Of a stretch of 64,000 bases of DNA, positions 45,142-55,265 are shown one piece after another. The position numbers and the translations under genes are program-made. Below the pieces are notes generated by a model. It saw only the letters and a program-made list of their open reading frames with translations. It searched no databases and was not told the origin of the DNA. This DNA comes from Diplolepis rosae (Eukaryota > Arthropoda > Insecta > Hymenoptera > Diplolepididae). The number at the start of each line of letters is the position of its first letter. The first letter of the stretch is position 1. The stretch is taken from the NCBI GenBank assembly GCA_030998225.1, contig JAPYXD010000704.1, positions 5,146,001 to 5,210,000 on the forward strand. Reading direction: 5' to 3'.

Positions 45142-46029
45142 CAGTAAAACCCCGTTTATCGCAACACCTTCCAATCAAATGCCTCCCGTTTATCGCAAAA
45201 ACAGAGGGGTTCCCACTTCTTCGCCACCAGCTTGAACAAGTGATTATCAGCACATGCGCCTAAACGAATAGTTTCACGCGCTTTCGCTGTTTATCATTGT
45301 TTACAGTCGTGTTTCAATAACCTTGAACGCGTTTTTTTATTGTCATTATATGTGCAATTATAAATGAATGAAAACGCGGAACCGAACGATGGCACGTAAA
45401 CGACTAGTACAAACAATAAATTTTAATTACTTTAAAGCTTACATATTTCTCTTATAATTTTCGAATGCATGATTGAATTTTTTTCAGTAGAAATATTCCC
45501 GCATTTTGTAAAACAATTGATTCGCAATTGGTAAAGCGATTGCTGTACTAGGCACAATTCATGCTATAATTTGTCATAATAATATACATTGAAATGTAAA
45601 AAATGTATCTATTTTTCTGTTACATATAAAACACAAATATGTAGCAATATATACATAAACGATAGTTTGGAAAGAACTGCTAAATAAAGAATTTCAAAAA
45701 CATTTATGCATTTCATGAGAAAAAAAATGTACCTCTCAAAATAAGTACGGATTCCAAAGACGCTTAAAAAATGTAATAAAATACTTTTAATAAATTAATG
45801 GCTACAAATAATTTCATATCTCCCTAATATACGAAAATTCATATAAATATATGCATCACAAATTTAAAAGTGAGGGGTATTCCCGCCTATCCTTAAGAAT
45901 CACGTGACCACTCCTTCTACTAATAAGAGGGGGAAAAAATGGTAAGGTTTATTGCGATAAACGGGAGAGACAAGTTGCAATAAACGGGAGTTGCGATAAA
46001 CGAGTGTTGCAATAAACGGAGTTTTACTG
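45142..46029. mobile_element. Pogo/Tigger-like non-autonomous element with subterminal repeats
   Basis: The ends CAGTAAAACCCCGTTTATCGC (45142) and the complementary CGGAGTTTTACTG (46029) resemble pogo/Tigger-type termini. The motif CGTTTATCGCAA or its complement recurs close to both ends: two copies on the left (to about 45200) and four on the right (about 45950-46020, GCGATAAACGGGAG-type). No transposase is encoded in the 888 bp. A TA target duplication is not visible at the assigned ends. Confidence 0.78.
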
Positions 46030-46352
46030 CATTTATGGAAAATAATAAAATAAACAATTTTGGGATATAATATTCTTATGAGATTTGAATGGACGAAATG
46101 ATAGCCGTCGAGCCTGCAGGAAAAGTAACGAGTATATAAATTTGCCGTGTACGTTATGTTGAGCCTTATTTGTGGACATCGTGTTTTCGTGAAATGTACA
46201 CATATGTGTTGTACACTTTCAATGCATTTTCGTATAAACTTGTATAATTATTGATATTATGAAATCTAAATTTTTCGTTATTTTTTATCATATATAGTAT
46301 AAGAATGAAACAATATTGTTTGTCGTAAGATGCAGAAATAATTTGTTTACTA

Positions 46353-46822
46353 CTCTCTGAACCTGAATCAGTAAAATTGTCACTGATTATATCAGTGAAA
46401 ATATATCAACTGATGAACCAGTGCCCTGCTTTGATTTCACTGAGGAATCAGTGAACGCGCTACGTGAACATAACCTTTGAATTCGCGAAGTTCCCTGCGA
46501 ACGCTTAAAGTATAACGATGGATCTTCAATTTTTAATTATACATAATATAATTATACACAATAATTACAATATATAATAATAATTACGTAATTTATTTTA
46601 GTGTTGTTTAACCTAAAATAAACTTGTTCATTGATCATTAAAATATATTGCTGCTTTAATTATTCCCACCTGAAAATTTCACTGATTCAATAAGTAAGTT
46701 CGATCTATTTCACTGATTCGTCAGTCGAATTTCACTGATTCTCAGTGCAAGACTTATAGCTGCTGGGTTCAGTGAATAGTCACTGCGAATCAGTGGCCGT
46801 TCACTGATTCAGGTTTAGAGAG
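46353..46822. mobile_element. CTCTCTAAACC-ended element, short copy, TA target duplication
   Basis: Starts CTCTCTGAACCTGAATCAGT and ends CACTGATTCAGGTTTAGAGAG, flanked by TA at 46351-46352 and 46823-46824. It matches both ends of the 41957 copy closely but lacks most of the middle, so it is an internal-deletion derivative. Confidence 0.92.
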
Positions 46823-46972
46823 TACAAAATAGAAATAAAATACATTTAAGGAAGACTTTAGCTTGAACTTTTGTGTTCCACATTAGATCGGTATACACAA
46901 ATGTGTACATGCCTGTATCAACGCATAACAAAATTTCGATATCTACGTTTGTATTATGTATTCTTATTGCCG

Positions 46973-47854
46973 CACTGAGAGAAAGTATTAGTCGTGGTTA
47001 CCTATTTTTTTTGTAAAAATGGGTCACAAGTATGTTTTTTAGTCTGTATCATCTAAGCACCTTAGTTATTACAGCAATATTAACTGAGTAGCAATGATTA
47101 AAATTTTTAGTAAAACTTACAAAATCCGATTAGTCGGTCCGTTTTGTACCCGCGACTATTTTCATGCATTCCCACATTGTATTGAGCTTATAATAGATGT
47201 TACCAATACGTTTTTGTAAAACTTACTAATTGCGTTAATTGCTTTAACTATTTGTCCAGTTTAGTTATTACAAAAATATATATTTTTTCGACATAACGGA
47301 GAAAAGTTGTATTAAATACTATTCCAATATCTTAATTAGAAACTGATTAATTTCTTCATCCGTACATGATTAAAATAGTAATTCCAACATTGGAAAAAAT
47401 GTTAAATTTATCATTCTATATATTTTATTTTTGTTAATGTCGATGGGAACTTTCTTAGGTTAGAATCATTTAGGAGAAAAACTTTTTTAATTATTGTTTT
47501 GCAAAATATAACAAAGGATGATAATTTTTGAGAGGTTTTTCATCAAAAACTGCACAACAGTTTACAACTATACTTTAAAATTACCATGATTTAATTCTTC
47601 TCATTTTGATGAAGAACAAAAGCAAAATTTAAAAAAATCAGTGTATGTAACGATTTCAAAACGATTAAAAACAGTTGATAAGCAGGTAAAATATATTGGA
47701 TATGGAAATAAAATATTTACATTTCTCAAAATAAATGAATTTCATCAATTTTACAAAAAAAATTAGTAGCATTTACAAAATTTTTGGTACTGCTTACCAA
47801 AAATATATAGTTGTGACCTTTTAGTCAGCACAACTAATAGGATTTCTCTCAGTG
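46973..47854. mobile_element. 882-bp element with CACTGAGAGAAA ends, CG target duplication
   Basis: CACTGAGAGAAAGTATTAGT on the left and the complement of CACTGAGAGAAATCCTATTA on the right, flanked by CG at 46971-46972 and 47855-47856. The inverted similarity runs about 60 bp (GGTCACAA strings on both sides). AT-rich interior without a gene. Confidence 0.9.
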
Positions 47855-48187
47855 CGTTCGTCATTAAACATGAAATAAATTTAAAAATTCCAAACAGATA
47901 TGAATTTGGCTCTTTTTCATGTTTGAAAGGCAGGGCAAAATCGACGTATTTGCTCAGTTGGAAGTAGCGGGACTGAATCAGTCCCTAGGGAGTAAAGATA
48001 GTGGCGAAAATGTAACTTACAGTGCCGCCATTATTTTTAATCTAGCCATTCCTCACTTCACACGTAGTTTTTCCCCTTCTTACAAGCAGGATAAACTCGC
48101 AAAATTCATGCCTGTATGAAAAAAATATTGTGTATGCCTCGATACAATATACTATTTTTTCAAAAAATAAAATGGCGAATGCAATAA

Positions 48188-48322
48188 GGGGCTGTTCAAA
48201 TAATACGTAACTCTACTTTTCTTTTGTTTATGTAGCCTTGTCGTTGTCAACTTCACGACAATTTTATTCTTATCTCTTTTTAAACAAATGAAAAAGGCGT
48301 GACGTATTATGTGAACGGCCCC
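48188..48322. mobile_element. 135-bp MITE with TAA target duplication (PIF/Harbinger-like)
   Basis: The ends GGGGC(C/T)GTTCA(A/C)ATAATACGT are inverted and flanked by TAA at 48185-48187 and 48323-48325. A 3-bp TWA duplication is characteristic of PIF/Harbinger. No coding capacity. Confidence 0.88.
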
Positions 48323-48415
48323 TAAGAGGTTAACAAGACGCACATTTTATAATTCTTACAAGAAAATTTGCAACGAATCATGTTGTAGTTTATTGATCGA
48401 ACAACAGTTAGAGTA

Positions 48416-48950
48416 CCCTGGCGAAAGTATCGGATAGGAATTCATTCCAAACCAATCAGAACTATTCCGATTCATTCCGATATCTGTATCCGAGCTAATG
48501 CGAATCAATCCGAAAAAACGTTTTGTATCTCGTTTGATGAAAAACGGTAAAAAATCGATCCGACATAAACCGATTTAATCCGAGGCAACTATCCGAATGA
48601 ATCCGAAACCAAATTTTCAGAATTAGCTATCAGAATTAATCCGAATCATTCTGACCTCAGATTCATTCGTATTTATTCTGATTGAAAATTCGGTTTGGAT
48701 CAATTCAAGCTCGAATTCATTCGGATTGAAAACTTGGTTTCGTATTGGGGCGGATTTGTTCGGATTGCTGTCTCGGATTAAATTGGATTAGGTTGGATCG
48801 ATTTTTTACTGTATTTCATCAAACGAGATACAAAACGTTTTTTCGGATTGGTTCGGAGTGATTCGCATTGGCTCGGATACAGATATCGGAATGAATCGGA
48901 ATAGTTCTGATTGGCTTGGAATGAACTCCTATCCGATACTTTCGCCAGGG
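48416..48950. mobile_element. 535-bp fold-back element packed with TCCGA motifs
   Basis: CCCTGGCGAAAGTATCGGAT is inverted at the two ends, flanked by TA (48414-48415, 48951-48952). The arms of about 260 bp are almost completely complementary around a centre near 48685. Within the arms, TCCGA/TCGGA occurs dozens of times in a loose tandem array of 8-12 nt spacing (for example ATTCCGATTCATTCCGATAT). Confidence 0.9.
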
Positions 48951-49344
48951 TAACTAAACAGGAAAAGGGGATGAAGATGTTAATTGCAAAAAGAATCTGG
49001 TACCTGCGAAGCATAAAGTAACAAAAGTTTGAAACTGTTTTTATCTTTTATCATTGCTGTGAGATAAGTTCCACATTGATTTTGATTTTGTGGATGCCAT
49101 ATGTTTAATCAGGCTATTGATTTAGCTTTATTGAACAACAATTTGAAGGAGTTATTACTGTTGCAAAAGATATCCTTAATTGGAGAACCCTTGTATTCAT
49201 TTTGAGAATCTTTCAGAAAAAATAAATATCAAAAGTGACGAGATTATTGAATTTTAGTAACCTGTTCGAAGTATAACAGAACGTAATTGTAAAAACTTGC
49301 ACCAAGAACTAATTCAGATGTGAATAAAATCACACAGGGCGGAA

Positions 49345-50145
49345 AAAATGATTTTTTTGTTTAATGTCCTAAAAATGAATCCCTTCTCCGAATTCTCCCC
49401 GCACGTCAGGATTTCAAGATATCCTAACCTAAAAGTGCAAAAATGGCCTTTTTCAGCCATTTCTGTAGCAATATATCACAAACAACGATCTTTTTTTCTT
49501 AAATCTACTTTCGCCATTGTTTATTACTTCTTTTTACCTTTCATTTCCATTTTGTATCATTCCGAACCAATTTTTATTCTCCTAGATATGGCACATTATC
49601 CATTTACAGTTTTAAGAAATACTTGGTTTTGTGCAAGACTTATAGAGTCTTAAGGTTAATGTATCATATTTCAGAAAAGAAAACATCTGTTTGGAATAAT
49701 CCAAATGTGAAATAAAAGATAAAAAGCAGTGCTAAACGATGGTGTAAGCGGATTTTGGAAAAAAATTTGCAGCTCGTGTTATAATGTTTTGAATATGGCT
49801 GAAAAAGGCCATTTTTGCACTCTTAACTCATCGTAGGTACACGTATCCCAAAAGGGACATGACAACATTTTCAAGTGAAATATTTTCATCGGAATAAATT
49901 GTTATAAATAAACAACCGCTAAACAAATTGCTGCAAAACATATTGGAACATAAAATAGGATGCCCAAAGAGTATTTCAGAATATTGAGAGATTTTTTGAA
50001 GACCTTTTTCATGAAAAAATAAGTGTCTGAACTTTTTAAAATACGTGTACCTACGAAGTGTTGAGTTAGGATATCTCGAAATCCTACGTACATGAAAAAT
50101 TTGGACAACAGATTCGCTTTTAGGGCATCAAAATCCTTTTGGGTC
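49345..50145. mobile_element. Divergent fold-back element, ends approximate
   Basis: GGATTTCAAGATATCCTAAC (about 49409) reappears inverted as GTTAGGATATCTCGAAATCC (about 50062), and GCAAAAATGGCCTTTTTCAG (about 49437) inverted as CTGAAAAAGGCCATTTTTGC (about 49799). The outer regions are weakly similar (ATGATTTTTTTG... against AAAGGATTTTGATG...). No clean ends or target duplication; the limits are estimates. Confidence 0.55.
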
Positions 50146-53079
50146 ACCTAGTCCGGTCATTGGATGCAAATTTTGTTGGCGTGTGTAATTATTCAGAATC
50201 TTGAACGCAAATGCACGAAACCAAAACTCTTATTACTATTCCCTCTTAATTTACGTAAAAGTCGATTTTGAACACTTGCAAATTATTCTGAGTCAGCATT
50301 CAATTTCGTTTTAATTATAAAGAAGAGTAGAATTTATTCTGAACGTTTCTGCTCTCAATTTAACTTCATTATTAATGACTCTACATGAACACCAAAACTA
50401 ATGTTGATTTTATATTTTTCAATTGAATTCAAATTTATATTTGATCCTGTTTTATCAAAAAATGTTTCAAATGCTTTGGGTTCACTTAAATCTTAAACTT
50501 AAACTTAATCTTCAGAAAAAGCTTAATATTGTTTTCAATGAAATATTTTTCAGATAGATTTTATTAGCAAAATTATGCAGATACAAATTTTGGATCTGAA
50601 CATTGAATTTCAGAAAGTCAAGTTAACCGGCAAAATCAGTTTCGATTCAGTCACATGAGAAAGTTATGCTAGTCAGCCAATTCTTATGGTCGGTATTTAC
50701 ATTATTTATCAAGCATCTTTCTGAATCCAATAATGCTTTATTAAATTAAATGTATTAGTTAAGTTAATTAAGTGGTTTAGGTAATTTCAATCAGTCAGTA
50801 AAGTTAAATTTTTTGAATATACTTGTATAATATAATTAGTCTCACAAAATAATGACTCAAAAATGTACTTGCATATATTACACATGCATACATATCTATA
50901 TATACTTTTTATAACATTTAGAAAGTAATAGCGTATTTCGTTAAATTATTGCAACTTGGACACTTTTCATTTTTAACACTTTAATTGAAGAAATATGAGC
51001 TCCTGGAAGTTAAAGTGCTTTTAATATTTAACGGATAAAAGTTGGGAAGCTCCTAAAGTTTTTGTGCTGACAATTAAGACTCTAGGAAAGTGGATTTCTT
51101 GTTGAATTGAAAATGCAAAACATATATATCAATATATGAATATTATTTGAAGTTTTTACGTTTGCGTTGCATATCGTTGTAAGTTACAAATATTTTTATA
51201 AACGTGAAAAATGGAATACAATTTTTATCTTTTAGAAACTAGAATATTGTGATTCACTATACAGTTACCTTCCTTTCATATATAGTTTTATCATCCTATT
51301 TTGTGAAACTACAAATATTACAAACATCTTACAATCATTAAATCATTAAAAAACTAATTGTCTAGAAATTTTGAAGGTAATATTAAATAACAATTATTGT
51401 TTAAATTATAATATTAAATTTTTTCTGAGGGGATGATAATAATTTTTTCTTTTCACATTATTAAATTAATTTACACATCAAATTAATATGATACGACGAG
51501 GTAAATTTCGCTAAAACTTTATGATTAAAAATTATTCAGTTACAGCAGCTAATATTATTTTGTTGTAGAAATTGATTCAATTTATTGCGATCACTAACTA
51601 TTTCGTATTTGGTGTTTAAAGCCGATTGAGTTAATCGATTTTAGCAATATGCTATGCAATCGGTTGTTTTGAAATACTTTAACTGAAACATCAGTTTGAA
51701 TCAAATGAATTGTGTCTAGAATTCAATCACTAATTGGGATTAGTAATAATACTATATATTTAAATGATGAAAATTAGTTACAATGTAAAAATATAATTAA
51801 TTTCTGTAGCTTATTCAAAACACATTACACACTACACTTTAAATCTGAGACAGTGAAAGTTTACTGATTTATGAATTATGAGTATACTACTGGCTGGAAT
51901 CAGTAATATTCTACTGACACAAAGTAAATTTTCACTGCTTTGTCAGTGAATATACGCCTGCTGTAATTAGTGGTAAACTTATAACAGATTCAGATTTAGA
52001 GAGTAGTTATTTACTTATAATCGAAGAACTCAATTTATTTTTCCCAAAAACAACTCCTTTTAATCTTGCAGACATAACTTTGGTTGTGACAATCTTTTAA
52101 TGTGCTATTTTCTACAAATTGAATTCAAGTGCGTTACATGGAAAGAAATTTGATGTCTAAATGTATTACGTTTCGTAAGAACAGGTACCATTTTAGAAAG
52201 TAAACCAGAACTATTGGAAAAGGTTGGAAAAGGTTGGAAAAAAGTCCCATCAAAATGGTGAAGTTCATTATGTTAATCATTACTCGCTGCCTGTCTGAAA
52301 TTTGAGTCTAATAGTGAGACATAATAGCAGTATTCATATCATTTTACCGGATCTTCTCATGTGAATATACGTCATCTTATAGAGCTAAGTTTTGGAATCA
52401 GCGCGTGTTTCAAAATGGAAAAATTGAGGCAAACTTTTACCATTTATGATTCCAACGTTTGAACTCTGGTGGGAACTTTTTCGAACATTACGTTTATAAT
52501 ATTTCGTAAATGCGTGAAAGTAATATTTCAACCCATGGAATGTCTTATAATGTAAACGTGAAAGATATGCATACACATCTTTAAAAGTATATTTTGTCAA
52601 AAAAATGTTGGCATATTTTCAATTCTTGGTGATATTCCCCGAAACGTGTTATATTAAGTAGCATATTTTTGGGACTAACTGACAGAAATTCCTAATGGTT
52701 CGGTTTTACCGTCAAAAATTATATTTTTAACCACCAAATTTCTATCCGTGTAGCTTCCCGTTGATAGCAACAAGAATATCTGCCAATATTATATAAGAAT
52801 TTTTAACAAAATAAAATCAATATAAAAATTTACAAAAAATGTACATCCTCTCATTAGATTAGAAGATAATAGAACTATTAATAATCAAAGCGGATACTCT
52901 AAGGGAATCTCAAGTTGTCTTTTTCTCTAATTAAATTAACCGATATTAGTACTATTTAACTACATTTTTTATTGACTATATCATCTTATAATCTATAAGG
53001 TCTATAATATAGTTCAAATTGCAAGTCAAACTTTTCGACAAAAAAGGTGAAGAGAATGTCACTTTATTATCATACTCAC
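50146..53079. other. dpr intron 2, exon-2-proximal part
   Basis: AT-rich with no recognisable gene. The only repeat I can support is the degraded CTCTCTAAACC-family copy at 51835-52003. Position just downstream of exon 2 could hold splicing or enhancer elements, but none is identifiable. Confidence 0.5.
51835..52003. mobile_element. Degraded CTCTCTAAACC-family copy, TA target duplication
   Basis: Left end CACTTTAAATCTGAGACAGTG; right end CAGATTCAGATTTAGAGAG in a slightly altered form; TA at 51833-51834 and 52004-52005. Several CACTG/CAGTG strings persist inside. It is more diverged than the copies at 41957 and 46353, so it is an older insertion. Confidence 0.7.
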
Positions 53080-53288
53080 CGTTTTATCCCCAAGATTTTT
53101 AACATGACATGTGAGATAGGCCGTCTTGCCAACCAGGGCCGTGACATTGTTAGGTTGAGAGTAATCGAAAGATGGCTCGAGTTTGGTCTTCAAACCCGTA
53201 GAGTGATCGAGCAACTGCTGTCTGGGTTTAACTTTGCTCAAGTGCCTCTCTATACTGCCCATTGTACGATCCCCCAGACTCAAAGTAT
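53080..53288 (-). CDS. dpr: dpr exon 2: propeptide region and first half of first Ig domain
   Basis: A 209-nt exon. The acceptor ATCTATTACAG precedes 53288 and the strong donor GTGAGT begins at 53079. It encodes residues 21-90: a hydrophilic stretch (TLSLGDRTMGSIERHLSKVK), then FDYSQPNNVTALVGKTAYLT, Cys81 and the NLGDKT end, which joins VSWIR of exon 3 exactly as in Dpr proteins. Asn68-Val-Thr is a sequon at the conserved N-V-T position. The exon begins in phase 1 and ends in phase 0, matching exons 1 and 3. Intron 2 is 16.2 kb and full of transposons. Confidence 0.96.
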
Positions 53289-53587
53289 CTGTAATAGATG
53301 ACAAAAGCTCTTGTTAAAAAGGGTTTTTACCAATGAATTTTTTTTTTAAATTACTAAGTTCGAAAATCTTTCAAACATAATTCAGTTATTATTGATTTAT
53401 CTACTTCTTTGGGAGAAATAAATAAATTTATCAGCTACACAATTGTAAATATTTTTTGCCTTCAAGAATAAATAAACTTTTTTTGAAGTTTGATTAAAAA
53501 TTTGTGAACAAGTGATACTATCTTAAAAACAGTGATATTATTATGCATCAATCATAAATACTCTGCTTTTTCCATTGAAGTATCAAA

Positions 53588-53810
53588 ATAGTATATTATG
53601 TGCCTAGGCGCATAATGAGGGTTATTACGCGACGAGCGACAATGCTTGCAGGAGATCGAAGCCAAGGCGTAGTCGAGTTGTAGCTGAGGCAAAGCCGAGA
53701 CGAAGCCAAGACAAAGCCGAGACCAAGCCGAGGCGCGATGAGTCCTGAGAGCATTTTAAGCGAGTCTCGTAATTACCCGAATTGTGTGCATTGGCGCATA
53801 TTCTATTTTA
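53588..53810. repeat. GC-rich degenerate tandem repeat, possibly a MITE
   Basis: An unusually GC-rich island in AT-rich intron 1. 53659-53740 is a degenerate array of 10-12-nt units related to AAGCCGAGAC. The outer strings AATAGTATATTATGTGCC (53589) and GGCGCATATTCTATTTT (about 53795) are roughly inverted, and the first resembles the end of the 40646 fold-back, so this may be a relative of that element. Confidence 0.7.
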
Positions 53811-54410
53811 TGTGACTTTGGTGCGTACACTCGAATCTAATCTAGTATTCATCATGATTCTCGTCCAATGCACTTGATATTTCGCGACTAGTTCCGGCCA
53901 TTTTGCTTTTCTCGATCTTGTGTAGTAGTAGCGTATTGTAATAGAGCATGCGCAGTTCAAATGTACAAGGCTTTGTCAGTACGGTGCCAACGCTGTACGA
54001 AGAAGAAGATTACGCTTCGCTGTATGGTTATAGGCACATGCGCAGTTCAATTTTTCAATTACATTCCTCTGTATCGTAATACACAACATTACGCTACTCT
54101 CAACTGTAGCGTAAAAACGAGTTTAGTTTAGTGGAATATAAAGTAACAGACGAATCAGTAGAATTTTAGTAATAATCAGTAATAGTGAATAATCAGTGAC
54201 AGTGGATCAAGAATGAAAATGTTAATTGGAAACTTTAGCAATCGGTTATTCAAATTGGAAGTCTTCTAATATATAAAAATATGCACTGAAAAATTATTAA
54301 CCAAGAAAAAAAAGGTTTACTGAAAATATAAAAATTATTATCTAAAATCCAAATTAGTTCTAGACTCTGAGTTGCAGCCCTGCTGTAAGTAAAGAGATAG
54401 AAATCCTATC

Positions 54411-55265
54411 ACTTTGAATCCCTTTCTATCTGTTATGTAGGAAGAAACAAGAAAATTTTATAACTCCCTTTCCCACCTCTATTCACCGATGTTCTATATA
54501 TTTATATATTCTATCTCTCAATCAATCCAAATTAACGCTTATACCTTTATCTCTGTCTATCCTTTGTATATCCACCTTTATCTCCTTCTATCTCTTTAGT
54601 AATCCAGATTCACACCTATCTCTTTCAAACCACTTTTAACCCTCATTATACAATCCTCAAAAAACTTCCGTAACGTACATATGGGGTGAGGCTAACCCCA
54701 TTCAACTTTGATTGTTTGCCTTTTGAACTAATTGGTCAATCTACTTGGTTTTTTTTTTTTTTTAATGAAGGAGAACTTTATCAAGAATACAATGATCACT
54801 GTTAAATCACGGTTTTTTTGGGTTATGTAAGTTCTTTGTCGAAGTTTGAAGACATATTTGAGAACCTTTTGTGAAAAAACAAAAGTTCGTGGGGTTAGCG
54901 TAACCCCAATTGTACGATGAGGGTTAACTATCTCAGCCTATCCTGTATCTATTTATATGTAATTTTTTCTGTATCTCTTTGCCAGTCTAGATTCATGGCT
55001 ATTTCTTTTAATCCTTATCTCTTTATCCCAGTCTATCACTTGCCTATCCACCTGTATTTATTTCTATCTCTTGTCAATCCACCACTATCTCTCTCTATCT
55101 CTTGTTCATCCAGATTTACACATATATCTTTCAATCCCCTTTCCGTAATCTCAGCCTATCCCTCGTATATATCACTTTCTATCTCTTGTCTATTTTCCTC
55201 TATCTCTTTATATCACTTTGCCAATCCGTGTTGACGCTTACCTCTTTTCATCCCTGTCTATCCTC
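54411..55265 (+). repeat. Degenerate pyrimidine-rich satellite
   Basis: Repeated CTATCTCTT, AATCCAGATT and CACACCTATCTCTTT-like strings with variable spacing, almost no purine runs on this strand and no coding significance. It is split at 54640-54923 by a MITE. A 105-codon frame (54917-55234) is a by-product of the repeat. Confidence 0.8.
54640..54923. mobile_element. piggyBac-type MITE, TTAA target duplication
   Basis: CCCTCATTATACAAT on the left and ATTGTACGATGAGGG on the right are inverted with one mismatch, bracketed by TTAA (54636-54639 and 54924-54927). CCC...GGG ends with TTAA are diagnostic of piggyBac. A second inner inverted pair, GGGGTGAGGCTAACCCC and GGGGTTAGCGTAACCCC, follows. 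284 bp, non-coding. Confidence 0.93.

Noticed and set aside
54917..55234. 105-codon plus-strand frame rich in Leu, Ser and Ile as a membrane protein
   Set aside because: It is the translation of the pyrimidine-rich satellite.
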